DNA of 64,000 nucleotides from Lasioglossum baleicum (lineage: Eukaryota; Arthropoda; Insecta; Hymenoptera; Halictidae), in the NCBI RefSeq assembly GCF_051020765.1, contig NC_134933.1, positions 13,117,461-13,181,460 of the forward strand. Direction: 5' to 3'. The position numbers were made by a program, and so were the translations under genes. The notes below the pieces were generated by a model, which saw only the letters and a program-made list of their open reading frames with translations, searched no databases and had not been told where the DNA came from. Positions 34,583 to 47,395 of the stretch are shown in pieces. How positions within the stretch are numbered: the stretch's first letter is position 1; every line of letters begins with the position of its first letter.

Positions 34583-37500
34583 CTTCCTCGCCAACCCAAT
34601 ACAAGTACTCGAAGCGCTTACGGTGTTTCTAACCCCGAATAACCCCTTCGATAACACAGCCTTAGATTTCTAGCAATTTGTTAGATAGACGAATTTGGTA
34701 GTGGAAAAATTTCGGTATCTGTAAGATAGCGTTCGTGTTGTAGAGTAATTACCAGCGGCGCCTTATAAGTACCGTTCAGGTGAAAAGGGCGCGTTTCAAG
34801 TGAATTTATTGGTTCAAGGGTGAAAGGTTGAAAACCACCTAAGCACACCACGTGCTAGCCACACATCCTTTTAATACCTTTGTAGAATTGATCGAACCTA
34901 TGATAGAAATAAACAACTATACATTAGTGAACAATATTTTGCTGAGACTCGTAATAACGCTTGACTTTAAAAATTTTGTTTTTTCAGATACCAGTCGTGT
35001 TTAGATAATTATAACATGGCGATTTTCATAGAATTTTATGCAAGTAAAATACCAGAACTATTGAAGCGAGATTTGGCACGATTGTTATTATACAATAATC
35101 TAACTAACGCCTCCAGAATACTGCTCGGGCTGATGATCTCGACAGGATTTAGAAAAATGATCAGAGGTAGCTTTGTTTTTATTAACATATACCTGTTCCG
35201 ACTTCGTGGGATGTTTATGGATGCCGGCGGAACGGCGAACGTGTTAAATCGATGATGGCACGTGAGTATTGTTCTCTCTGTAGCATTGCCAGCGAGAAGA
35301 GGGTGTGCGGTTCTCCATTCCATAGCTCGAGAGCGTGCAAAATGGCGCGAACGCGCGACGCCGATGGTCGGCCTCGATAACCGCGTTGCATATCGCGTCG
35401 TTCACAATGGGTCGCCGTTCCTTTCAAAGCAGAAATTGAATTAAAGTCGCGGCCCACGGTGACGAGGTGAAAACAACGAGACCGTTGTGAGCCGCGCAAG
35501 GTCGGCGAACACTGTTCTAGAAATAGCTGAAAGACGGGGCGGGGGGCCGCCTTTGCATATACACGGCCGTGATGCGTTCGATGGAACGTGAAAGTGCTGG
35601 AACGCCGCTGGAGAACGTCGATGTTAGTCGAATAAGACGATGTTTCGGTCGCTGCCCGCGTAAAGTATTCTTTCCTTGTTGCCCCTCGACGTACCACGGG
35701 TTTCTTGTTACTTTAATTCTACAAGGCTCGCGATGAGCAACCAATGCTTCCCTATGATACATCGTACGGCAAACTGGTACTATGATAATGCTGCGAGTTT
35801 CAATTTGCACAAATTCGAAGACAAATGATAGCAGCGGGAGGCCGCTGTTATTGATTGTTTATGACCTTGCAGATTCATAATGGGGATACCAACCTTCGTA
35901 AAAAGGATTTCATCAAACAAGTCGAGGGTTTCGCATGATTAAACTGCGGATTCAACCCTTAATTCTACGTGAATATTTTTTACAATTGGATTTATCGACA
36001 TTTTGACCTGAAAGTCGACATAGCATATCAATTACTAGTGTTAAAATAGATCAGATAATATTGACTTTCTTGGCATCGATCTCCGGCGAGGTGAACATTT
36101 TTCGATCATCTTCGAAACATGTTTTGACTAACATAATGTTAGACTACACGATATCAATTCAATCTCACTGAATTTTATGAAACCGACAGGACGCACACTA
36201 TGCAAATGTGCGTTAATGTGGACCCGCGTAGATGTTTGTTCTTGTTCAGCCATTGCATACATAAATAACTAAACTCGGGATCGCAACAGGATTTAGTCTA
36301 TTAAGGTCCTAGTACTGCCCAAGGGTATACAAAGTTAAACCCTTGTCGTGTTCTTTTTTAAAGTAGAATATAAATTAGAATGCAGATAGAATAATAAAGC
36401 TTTCATGTTAATTTTCAATGACGTCCTATCAAATAGGTACACGAAGAAGAGACTTGCACGGTGGGTCAAAATGACCCGGCTATGCTGGTGTCGCAGCTCG
36501 ACAACCGTAGTCCGAGGGTTACAGAAAATTAAGGAACTTTATAAAACTTAATAGAGAAGTCCAATGACGCATTTTTATGTTAATACAAACTTACAAGACT
36601 TTGAAGCGATCTTCTGTAAAATTTGTATTTTTCTATTTGCGACGTTTTCCCTGTAGATGAGCGATATATAAATAAAATATAAAAGCGAAAAGACAAGCGA
36701 TATGTTAAGGGTTTCAAGTAAGTGGGGTGGACAGCTAGTAGGAGCATAAACGTCCTCGGGTCTCCTGTTGGAGAGGATAGACGACGACCAATGATCCCGA
36801 GGACCTCCCAAATTCACCGGAAGGCAATTGTGAAAACTGGCTGTCAGCGGGGAAGCGCGTCGAGTTAAAAGATGATCGCTAGGAGGCATCGAGCGGGTGC
36901 GGCGCAAAAACTCGGCCGCGAAAGGCGACCGATCGTGGTGCCGACTATAAAGTCCGCGGGGGAACTTACATATATTATTAGCCCGGCGAGAGAAGGCCGT
37001 ATAAACGTGTCCAAGGGTGACGTCCCGACATTCCGGTGCTTCGGGCGTACATGAACTCTGTACTTTAATGGGCTCGTTCTGTCTCGGCCGCTCTTCCCTA
37101 AGGCCCTCCTCTTCTCATCGTTTCGCGGGGGCTTTTCTTTCTCGGGCTTTCTACGCCCATGTCGGGACCTCCCCCCGAGTCTCTCCCGGTGCAACCGCCG
37201 ACAACCAGAAAGAGCACGCCGTGGTTGCACTCTCATGCAAATGACATTGACCGCCAGGAAGGAGGTTATCCTCCAATTAATCGAGTGCCGCCGTGTACCC
37301 TGTCAGTCTTCGTGCCCTTCGAATCGCGGCACAGTCGCGAGAAGATATTCCAACGGAGGATCTTCTCCGGTTATTAGTGGCCAACTGGCCCGAGCCCGGC
37401 CCGAGAAACCGACGCAAGCTCTTTGACCTTCCTCGCTCTGATTATATTCATTTCGAGCAACCTTCGACCGGAAAAATTCTTCCTCGAGGCGAGCACCGGA

Positions 37501-39089
37501 CGCTTCCGGCAACCTGACACGCTCCCCTCTGCTCTTTTAACCGCAGCCACGGTTTAAATGGAAAATCCTCCCGACGCTCTGCAGGCGAATGGAATGCTGC
37601 AAGGAACTTCCGAGGTCGACGGAAGATCGCCGACAGCCAGATCTCGGGAAACTGGCAAGAATTGTTTCCTTCGAGATTCGCTCGCGACCGTCTTCACGGG
37701 GACACTCGGGCTTTCGTTACAGCGGATATCCTGAGATACCGGAGTCTCCGCTGGACTTCGGTAAGAACATTTGGCGTTGATAAACCGCGAGAGTTTGCAA
37801 TTGCATAGGTGAACGTATTTATACATTTTCTTGTTGAAAGTTGTATATTAAAAAGCACTATTCTGAAAATATACATATGAACTTTAGAATACGTCACAGG
37901 AAAGCGTTCTGCTTTCCTACGACATTATGCAGACGAAAGTACGTATGCACTCGGAACTTCTCGTAAACATGCACATTCGCTTTTTAGTGCTCCATTTCGT
38001 CTAGTTGGATATAAAATTTATTCGAACATAAAATGGTATTTTCTTTGATGACTTTACTTTTCAAAAATGCATATTTCTTATCGTAAAGTGACATCGATAT
38101 CCAGCAGTAGCAGGAACATGAACGCTTCCTCGTAGCTGCATTCGGTTCCAGCGAGGTACTGCAGAAATCATTACTCTTCGATTTATTTACCAAACAAGAA
38201 TTCAATTTATGATCTACACAAATTGTAATATTTATAAATGATATATAATATGATCACAAATTCAATTTGTGACTTGCAGTTTCCGCCAAATATTATCGTC
38301 ATATTCATTATCAATGGCGTGCAACAAAAATTGAAACACGAATTGGTCGATTCTACGAACTTTTAGAGCAGAGTAGAGAAGAGTTAATAAAGAAGAGGCC
38401 ATGGGACAGAGCTGTGGCCATCTGAACGCGGAATTAAAGATGTTCTCAGCCCGATGTTCCGGTGAGAAGTCACGTCCCGCGGGAATCAAAGATGATGTCG
38501 TGACTTGATCGAGGGTCACGCGAGGACCGTCGCGATTCTTCATGAACGCCGTCATAGTGGCTGTGCGACTTAAGCGTTCGCTTGAGAATTATTGCGCTTA
38601 CAGGGTCACACGTTCTGACGACGATAGAGCGCAATAGGGAGCCGCGGCTGGAAATTGTCGGCTATGTTCGACGAAGGAGGGAACGCCGAAGGTTGCAGTT
38701 ACACCCGATATAAATGACGATGGTTCCGCAGATGAACGGTAATACAGTCGGTACTGTGGCACGTGCAATAAAACACCCCATGAAGTTCACGCTGCGCGTG
38801 ACAAGAGCCACCGACGGGGTGTTGCTTCGATTCTTGAAATGATAGGCTTCAGTGATTCTCGGATCTCGTTTAGGGAAAAATTGCTTCGCATCGTTCATGA
38901 CTTTGCTGCCTGAAATACCACTGGCATTAGCATTCTGGAATAAGAGTGTACTATGATACGTAGAATGTCGACGAGGTGCTATGATATGAGCAGACGTTCT
39001 TTTTCAAGTAAAAACATATTTAGGCGTACACAATTGCTGAGCAGCGAATTAGTCTGATCCGCCACGCTCCGAAGTGAAACGCTATTCGG
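34583..39089. other. Gene-free stretch with CpG-rich islands
   Basis: CpG-rich blocks at 35230-35720, 36730-37720 and 38380-38900 are open on both strands in short frames. Minus-strand ATG frames at 38555-38262 (97 codons) and 38898-38662 (78 codons, hydrophobic middle) look the least random, but neither has a family match or splice partners. A probable MITE at 36339 is listed separately. Confidence 0.4.
36339..36518. mobile_element. Possible decayed piggyBac-like MITE
   Basis: TTAA (36335-36338) precedes ACCCTTGTCG. Downstream 'ccgagggtta' gives an approximate inverted end with a TTAC flank. The interior carries the palindrome GGGTCAAAATGACCC (36465-36479), like GGTCATTTTGACC inside the CACTAAACC-family copy at 39094. 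Boundaries are uncertain. Confidence 0.35.
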
Positions 39090-39093
39090 TTAA

Positions 39094-39328
39094 CACTAAA
39101 CCTACCGAGCCTCAAAAGTAACTAGTACATGTTCCCTTATAAAAGTGACAATTTTATTTAGACTATTTGGTTGATTTTATTTAGACTTTGTGCGGCTCCT
39201 ATTGCAATACGTACTTTAGTAAAGATATGTATACAATCAATTCTTATAAAAGCATTTTTATTATTTCAATAATTGTAGAATAATACATCTGGAAACGGTC
39301 ATTTTGACCGGTGGTTGTAGGTTTAGTG
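39094..39328. mobile_element. piggyBac-like MITE, CACTAAACC family
   Basis: Ends CACTAAACCTACCGAGC and inverted CACTAAACCTACAACC. The left flank is TTAA (39090-39093) and the right flank TTAT, one change from TTAA. The interior matches 50066-50229 in the opposite orientation and contains a short internal duplication of 'ttttatttagact'. Non-coding. Confidence 0.82.
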
Positions 39329-39393
39329 TTATACTCTTTTAGTGTTGAACTATCAGATTTTTCAAACGAACAGGTTATTGAGATTGCAATGAT

Positions 39394-39430
39394 CAGACTG
39401 CAGATATTTAGGCAAAATATAAATGTTCTT
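39394..39430. mobile_element. MITE left end, TAGACTGCGG family (partial)
   Basis: CAGACTGCAGATATTTAGGC followed by 'aaaatataaatgttct' is a diverged family left end. No right end was found. Confidence 0.5.
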
Positions 39431-42400
39431 AACCAGCACAAATAAAATACCTAAAAATCGTGACCTTTTTTTCTTCGCAATTGCGACCCATAGGTCGCTT
39501 CCCATGGGCCATGGCTGCTCTATAGGCGAATACAATGTTCCCGCGATTATTGTGAGAACCTCGGGGGTATCGAGTCTCAGAAAACGAAATGGTACTACGT
39601 TTTAAACAACGGTGCTAAGCGGGAAATTGTTGTACTGTACTAACGCTATTCCATACCTGAGAATGATACATCGTGTATCATAAAAACCCAATTTAAACAC
39701 CCTAACACCTTAATTTCTTTGTAGCGTGATCGACCGCTCAAGGGGAACCCCCTAGTAGTGGGGATACAAAAGTCACAGCATCCGCATACGCGATAGTCAC
39801 ATCAATCGCGGGAACACTGTACATACACAGTGATTTGATCGCATGCTCTCAGTGGTGGTATTATTCAGTGGCTGCGTAAACCGAATAAAACCAGCTAGTA
39901 TGCAAGGAAGTAGGCAGACGTTCAGTGAGCAGAGAGAGGAAGAGAGATAAGAACCCCGCCCGTAATTACAACAATACTAATGATAACACAGGACCCGTCT
40001 TCAGCAAACAAATCAATGTATAGAATGTAATCAAGTGCTCACGATCTCGTTGTCTATCTCCCTCTGTTTCTCGAATACAGCCGACCGCTATCGCGGAACG
40101 TGTAATTTGACCGTGAAGAAACGCTGCTCGGAGCAACGACAGGGAATAGAAACTTGCTGAAAGCAATTGAACCTATCTCTCTCCCCTCTTGAACCGTGCA
40201 TTCCCGTAGCTACGGATGCCACGTCCCGTAATTACAGGATATCTGGAAACTCCGACACTGCACGGCCGAGACTTTGTCTTACCCATATTCCGTTTCGTAG
40301 ACCGTCTCTGTTCTCTCCCTCGGCCCGGTTAGATTCTGAAGAAACCAGAACAAGCCGATAATTTAGCGGTTTTGTTACTTCTTGGCCACCGCTACCTTCA
40401 CCGATCGTTGAGTTTTACATGCTCGGAGCCACTGTGCGCGATCATTTCGCTGTTCTCTCCCTTCGTCCTTGTCTACCGTTCTGCGCTCGTCATGGTGGCT
40501 GCGTTTCGGTTCTTGGTACGCCAGCTTTCTGTCTCTTTTTCGAGGAAATTCTTCTAACTCGCTAGAAATGTATTTCTGCTTCTCCTCCCAAATTAGATTC
40601 CGCGAAATCTAGCTTGTATACTCTGAAATTTTCTTTCAATTTCATTTCGTTTTGTTGGAAATAAAATCGTTTCTTGATACTGATGACATCGAAAATCGAC
40701 GTTCGACTTGTCGAACTTGTCACTGTAGAGGAACAAAGGGTTAAATAACAAATGGAATTTCTGTTTTGAAGTTTTGGGTTCTGTTCAGCAGCATGCAGCG
40801 TGCACTTCGAAACGCAACGGAAGGGTTCGATCGACATCGGCCGCAATCTACGGTGCTCGCCGGAGAGTGGTTTCGTCGAAGTGCAGTTTCGATTTCTATG
40901 CTTCCCTCGGCCAGCACTTATTATTCCATCGTTCCCCGGCCGCGAACGGTATTCAACGAACCGGGATTTACGAGTTCGACCGAAAGAACGGCGATTACGC
41001 GCGCCATAGGCGTGTTTCTTTGTACAAGGATCCCGGTTCCTGACCGCAGCCAACTGGCGATCGCGTATGCAACCCGAGGAGCTTCTTCCTCGTGGATATC
41101 GGTAGCTCGGCTCTCTCGGGACCCGGCGAAGAAATGGGACGAAGAAGGGGCGCAAGAACCGCAGTTGTTGCGCCGCGGCACGATCAGGTTAATTATTAGT
41201 TAGCCCTTTCTCTATGGCATCCGTATATCTTAGGGACTTTTTCGCCTCGCGGGGGAAAAATAGCCGACCAGCTAGAGAGCCCCGTTCTGTGGGAGGTCTC
41301 GACGGATGGAAATAGATTCCGTGGGAATGCTACGACCGCCCGCCCGCGTCTATTTCACGACCCCGCCAGTTTACTTTGAGGGTTGCCTCGGCCGTCTTTT
41401 GGGGATGAAAGACGGTTTGATCACCCGGTTGATGTTTTCACGTTCCCGCCCAGCTATTTTTACCTCGCCCTGCTTCACATGATTTCGGATGAATGGGATT
41501 TTATGTTGTTCGTGTTCTGTCTGTCAAGGTGTCCATACAAACTTTAAAAGGATGGGAGTTTCTGACAGGGGACCTAACGAATTGAGCTCTCTTCAAAATG
41601 GACTACTATTTTGTTTGGCACCAATTTATTTTTCCTATTTCTATTAGACTATAAATATATCTATGAGAAGTTTTATCTAATATTGTCAATTTTTGTTAAT
41701 TTTTCACCATTTTATTGACTTCACATTTGTACAGTAATTCAGTAAAATACAAATTTTGAAGTAGAATACTTAATTTAATTAACGACATTCTTTACGAGAA
41801 TTCGTCTTTCATTCACCCGTAAATGATGGTACTTTGCGTGCATTCATGTTTCAATTAATTCAGATTACTACAGGCTATTAAAGTTCAATTGGAAACGATT
41901 AGGGCTGCTTTATATATTCGTGAAACTAATCGCATGAAGGCAAACCTTATTTCCACTTAGAGTATTCAATCGTAATTTTTCTGACATAAAACTCCACCTT
42001 CTGTAGTTTAGTTCTTGATCAACGACTTTTCCTTTTTCCAAACGCGGTCATTAGAGAACTTCGTTTTCCACTAATTAAGGTTCAACTTATTAAAACTTGA
42101 GCACGGTAACCAACTCCGCAGTAACGACTCTTAAACTTAAGAAAGTAATTGGGATCTTGTAAAATCTCGGACAAACTATAGTATGAGAGTTTAAGAATAC
42201 GCCCGATTGAAAAATCGAGATTCTCCGAAAACAGAAAACATAACTAAATGAGTTCAAATTGTTCAAACTTTTCAAGCGGCATGACTTAAAAATGTAAGCT
42301 TTTCTAGACAATATTATAAAATGTGCAAATTTTTTGCATGGATCTACACAAACTGTCGCTTAAATATTTGAAATTCTAAAAGGCCATTAAAAATACTTTC

Positions 42401-43199
42401 GCCATCGATTCTTCAGATCAAAGGAGGAGAGACGCATCGAATTCTATTAGAGTTTTTGCACAATTACGTATAATTTTCTTGCCGCAGCTCTAACCGGATA
42501 AAATCCACAATTTGCCTGGTAACCGTCCGATACAATGTTGATATGAAATTACAATGTAAGAAAGAAGCGTGCACACACCCGAAACAAGGATTCATGGCGG
42601 ATCGTTCGTTGTATACACGAGATCGGTATTTCAGTAATCTTTCCCCGGCGAAAGATGTACTCGCGAAGTTCCCCGGCAAGATAAAACTCCGATTATCCCT
42701 CGGAAAAATCCGGAACACGTGTCATAAATTACGTGCGCGGACGCTATCACGGCTCGGTGAAATATCGCGCGGCGAAATGAAGCAACAAGAGGCCACCGAT
42801 TTCCAGGCAGATCGGCAGAGAGAGGCCAAGTCACGGCGGAAAAAGAGGAACGGAAATTCTGTATCGGCCGATCGTCGGCCAGCGCGAATGGGGCGCCATA
42901 GGCGAATACCGTTGCATCGGGAGATCGGTCAAAGAAAGGAGGACGACCGTGAATCGCAGATCGTGAATCGCGAACGGTGCGCCGTGCTATCGTGGCTTTA
43001 GATCGTCGAGTATGCTGGACGAATCGTGTATACGAGAACGCGTGCGATAGAACCACTCGAACGCAACCTGAGCAACGGAGAACACTGAAAACTATTCTAC
43101 CCGTGTACCACGATATCAATTAACCGGGAACATCGAGATCGATCGAGCTAACTTCTCAGTCTCAGGGACACCATTCCCAAAATATTCCAATATTATTCC
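39431..43199. other. Gene-free stretch
   Basis: CpG-rich at 40380-41180 and 42470-43030. The 197-codon minus-strand frame ending at 40562 and the 152-codon plus-strand frame at 42543 are Arg/Lys/Ser-rich without domains, and the opposite strands are also open, so I treat them as compositional. AT-rich and featureless at 41480-42460. Confidence 0.4.
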
Positions 43200-43485
43200 A
43201 ACGCATTCTCTACAATAAACATCTCAAGAGTTCGGAATCGAGCTGTTACCATGGCCAGCACTGAGTCCTGATTTGAGTCCCATCAAAAACCTATATAGGG
43301 TATCCTTGCGAGGAAAGTTTATGATCAGGAGAAGCCACCAATAGAAAGTATTGTCGATCTTAAAAAAAAGAATAAAATCTGCTTGGGCAGATATTCCAAA
43401 TGACATTTTAAATAAGCTATTTAGTAGTGTTCCTGACCGACTCTTAAATGCAATAAAAAATAAAGGAAAATGTACTAACTACTAA
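43200..43485 (+). pseudogene. Tc1-like transposase C-terminal remnant
   Basis: From 43240 the frame reads ELLPWPALSPDLSPIKNLYR, the conserved Tc1 block 'PWPAxSPDLNPIENLW' holding the third catalytic acidic position region. It is preceded by TSQEFG-like residues with a stop just upstream. A frame change follows. From about 43360 another frame reads SAWADIPNDILNKLFSSVPD and ends in a terminal stop at 43483-43485, which matches the usual Tc1 C-terminus. At least one frameshift and stops make it non-functional. The N-terminal two thirds and clear TIRs are missing. Confidence 0.88.
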
Positions 43486-45376
43486 GTACAAGATATTAAA
43501 ATTAATAATGTCTATATTTGTTCACAGCTTAAACCACAATTTTAAGAACAAATGCGCCAATTTTTTCCAGATTTCTGAGGAACGAAACTATTATTTTTTG
43601 TTTGCTCACTTTTGTTTTGTATTAGAATATTAAAATGCATGAACGGTTTCGTCAATTTTTGTTTCAGTACTATGAGAAACATAAAAATATGGTTGAGTTT
43701 ATAATTATTCACAGCGCACTGTATATATTTATTCAATAAAATAAGTAAGAACGTGCCTACCCAAATTTGTAAAATAACTCTCGACCAATTAATTCTCTCG
43801 GACAGTTATGACTGCTTAAGACCAATTTACCATCCATAATGCAATTCTTCTTTGACGTCTTTCGTCTCAGGTGCGACTTTTCTCCTAATACCGAGCCGAC
43901 TTTCCAATTCCCACTTCAGCGAAATAAAATCTGTTGATTTATGGTTGACCAGGCGTGCAGAATACAATAACCGAACGCGGCACACGCTAACAATGCAATA
44001 TTCGCCGTCATCGGAAGCGCCGGTCATTTAAAAAGCCATTATTTATGTTCCGCGAGCGTACAGCGACGAGTCGTGAGAGCCGCATCATAGGTTTGATTTA
44101 CAACTTCGTTCTTAATATAACATGCTTGAAACGCGCATTTGCATCGCAGATGGCAGTTGCGGCTTTTTATCCGGCAGCATGAATTGCTCAAGGTCGCGGT
44201 GCTCGTAACCTTTTGTAGTTGAAAATTTATGGCCGGGAATGCCCTTGTCAGCTGGTAATCATCCTGGACATGGCTCGTACAACGCTCGTAACGTTCGACG
44301 GTTCCTGCAAGAACGGACGGAAATCGTAGTTCTCGGGCAACCACGGCTGTCCCTCGGATATCCCTCGTATCAATTTCGCTGATTCTTTGCCTCGAACCCT
44401 CCCCTGCGAACTCCCCCTTCGTTTCACTTTCTTTCGCATCTAACTTCCTTTGCTCCGCGGTGAAACGCAACGAACGTAGGTACCTACATAAAACGGGACC
44501 GAAAGCAAGGCTAACAAGCGCAATAGCGCATCGTCTTTTCTTTCCCCGCGTGCTCGTAAACTTGCAACCCCTCGCCGCTATAATTCAATCTCGTCCTGTT
44601 CGCGAACTTCGCGAGCACGTCCACGAATAGTCGCTAACTGCTCTCCACAGTCGGACGTTAATTGACTATTCTGCATCGGTAAGTGTTTCAGTTTCAACTA
44701 CATATTTGCTGAAAATGTCCACTGGATTTCGACACGATGAAACAGCCGAGCAGAATTCGGTACATCTAATAACTTCATGTATACTTCATGTGAAACTGTG
44801 CAATTAAAGTACGGCTAAGTGCATTTCCCGGCGTTAATTGACAATTTCGAATCGACCGGTGCTGAACCATTTGCTGGAAACAGCTTCCGACCCGTTGTAA
44901 ATGGTTCCAGAATTCAATGCATCTGGCATTCGCGATTAACACGTTCGCTGCACGGCCATTTCAGCACGAAGCTGCAGAAAAATCGGTGAAAATCGAATAT
45001 TTCACGCTCTAATGCATTCTGCAGATTTGTAGGAACGATTATCGCGCCTGCAATCCGCCAACCCGGCCCATTATCGATACATTCATTTGACGCGAAGATC
45101 CGCTGTTTCCAACCTTCAATCCAACTTTCTACTTTTCTATTTATTTGATTGCCGAGGCTGAGTAATCTGGTGTTTATTGATGTGTTCAGAGATGCTCAAT
45201 TAACGCTTCTAGCATCTTCATGCACTTTTTGATTTTTTCTACCCTTACACCCCGAAATTGTGAGATTTGGTGAGAAAATAATGTATGAACTCGTGTCGTT
45301 CTACTATTTTTGTGACCTCGCCGAACGTAGAAAATACAAATGAATGAAAGAAATCAAGATCAACATCAAGAAAGTA
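43486..45376. other. Gene-free stretch
   Basis: AT-rich at first, then CpG-rich at 43900-44660 with short composition-driven frames (longest about 143 codons, minus strand). No exon recognised. Confidence 0.4.
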
Positions 45377-45554
45377 ATTTCGGTATTTTAAGGTGAAATA
45401 GAGCCGAATTTTTTATTCCAGCAATGAACTTTAATAAATAAGATATTCTCCATTTTGTGCGATGATCTTTTGCCAAAGAGAATAAATAAGAAAATATTTT
45501 ATTGATTAAAGTTCATCGCTCAAATAAAAAAAATTCGGTTTTACTTCACCTTAA
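45377..45554. mobile_element. Fold-back MITE 'family 2', copy 2, right end truncated
   Basis: TA (45375-45376), then ATTTCGGTATTTTAAGGTG as in copy 1 (34392). The palindromic interior is conserved ('gcaatgaactttaataaata' against 'gattaaagttcatcgctc'). The right side stops at TTCACCTTAA (45551-45554), lacking the last bases of the TIR, exactly where the next element begins. This suggests the neighbour inserted at or replaced the TTAA inside this terminus. Confidence 0.75.
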
Positions 45555-46415
45555 GGGAGTAGACTCGTTTTTCGGGATGCGTGTTCTCATTTCTCGATAA
45601 TACAAAAATGGGGGTTTTCAATAATTTAAAAGGATAGATAAAAGACCCATCTAGACCGCTATCGCCCTCAAAAGTCCTATGGTTACGTTTACAAGGCGTA
45701 ATTTGCATTATTCGGCAGCATGTACACTTTAAAACAGAATAACTTTGAATTCGTAAGCAATTAGAAGCATTGATTTACTAGATGATGTGCAAACAAGATT
45801 TTCCAAAAATTAAAATTGATCAGGTTACATGTAAAAATAAAAAAAGCATTTTTTAAAACTATTTTATTTGGGTTCCTAATGGCAATTTAAAATATATGTT
45901 TTGTAGATCTATGTTGGTTATACACATGCTAAAAATTTCATCGAAATCGGTTGACGTAGGAAAAAACGACACGCTTCGAAAAATGTACGATTCTGTGGAT
46001 TTTAAGCAGAAACTGATCAAAAGTCGTGTAAAACTACGATTTTCATCAATTTTAACCGCTTGTAGCTCGTGTGTATGTCAATCGATTTCGATGAAATATT
46101 CAGCAAGTGTGTGTAACTACTATAGATCTACAAAACACATATTTTAAATGTTTATAAGGGCCCAAATAAAAAAGTTTTAAAAATGCCATTTTTATTTTTG
46201 CATGCAACCTTGTAAATTGTAATTTTTAGAAAATATTTTTGCACATCATTCAGTAAACCAATGCTTGTAATTGCTTACAAAACATCAGGTTATTTGGTAT
46301 AATTATTTATAAAAAAGTTATTCTGTTTTAAAGGGTGTACGGAGACTTATTTTACTGTGTGTAGCTATCGCAGCTTTATGAAAATGCGCAACTGTATGCT
46401 TCCGAATAATGAATC
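45555..46415. mobile_element. Long fold-back element 'family 3', longest copy (about 860 bp)
   Basis: Begins after TTAA (45551-45554) with GGGAGTAGACTCGTTTTTC, as in the shorter copies at 48680 and 51062. The centre is a large imperfect palindrome: 'actttaaaacagaataact' (45728) pairs with 'agttattctgttttaaag' (46317), and 'gtagatctatgttgg' (45904) pairs with 'actatagatctac' (46118). The outer right arm is recognisable to about 46415 ('gcttccgaataatg') but the matching right terminus is lost. Open frames in the arms are not genes. Confidence 0.75.
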
Positions 46416-47239
46416 GTACTCGGAGCACTAGTTAACTAATTAGTTAAATTATATCGCGTCAGTCAAATTATACAGTCAAATTATATAGCGTTACAAACGC
46501 TCAAGTAACACGCGTATTACCTTTAGAAGTCTTACACTGATGCTCAATCAATACGATACGATGTCGATGTGAAGTTGAAATTGAATGAATGCGGCATTGC
46601 AATCGAAGACGGTCTCATGGAGAGAACAAATATTTCTATAGTCCTTTCTGCTCCCTTTCGTTCTGGTTTTCATCCGATTCGTTCTGGCCGTCGACCCGCC
46701 ACGACAGTACATCGTTACAAAACTTCACTTATCTGACTTAACAATCGTCGGTTACGAAACTGTAGCACATCGACAATACAATTTCATTGTTCGGGAGAGT
46801 TTCGTGAAAGATTGAAGCCACCAATCGTATTTCTGGTCTGTCCGCTCTGCGACTCCGTTATTCTAGGACTCTTTGTTCTCCGTGACCTCCATTTCTCATC
46901 TTTGTTCACTGAGCATAGCGACAGTACTGGCCGCGTCACTAACAATGACCTAAACATTGATTTCTCAAGAGAACTCGTTCTTTTTTCTCTTTACAACAAT
47001 TCATAAAATTTGATTTACGATTTTCTTGATAAATACTTAGTGAAGCGATCTTAAGATAAATAGCATGAAACACATACACTAAATTTTTCAGGAATTAATG
47101 TATTATACCGTAAACAGGTTTGAATTGGATAACTGTATTCCCATGATTAAATATTTTTGTTAAAACAAGATTGTGTATAATTGACATCTGCGATACCCGT
47201 CGATTATGACACTTGCAAGCGAGTTTGCACGCAATAACC
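46416..47239. other. Gene-free stretch
   Basis: AT-rich with short frames only. Nothing recognised before the Tigger-like remnant. Confidence 0.45.
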
Positions 47240-47395
47240 GAGGCAAAGAGGAAGCATATAAGTGTAGAAATAAAACACGAGATAATTCCCACGTTGGAAA
47301 GTGGAGAGAATACCGTAAAATTATCAGAAGTATACGGTATTGGGAAACCTGCGATTATCGTTATTAAAAATGTCTTTATTGATAGTCTATCATCT
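47240..47395 (+). pseudogene. Tigger/pogo transposase N-terminal helix-turn-helix remnant
   Basis: The frame reads AKRKHISVEIKHEIIPTLES, then GENTVKLSEVYGIGKPAI. This follows the Tigger/CENP-B-type N-terminal pattern (KRK..T...K..II..LE.GE....LA..YG.GKSTI). It runs on to a stop at 47443 without the second DNA-binding helix or the DDE domain, and no TIRs are evident. It is therefore an isolated 5' fragment of a transposase gene. Confidence 0.8.

Noticed and set aside
40562..41155. 197-codon minus-strand open frame
   Set aside because: CpG-rich block open on both strands; Arg/Ser-rich peptide with no domain and no splice or start context.
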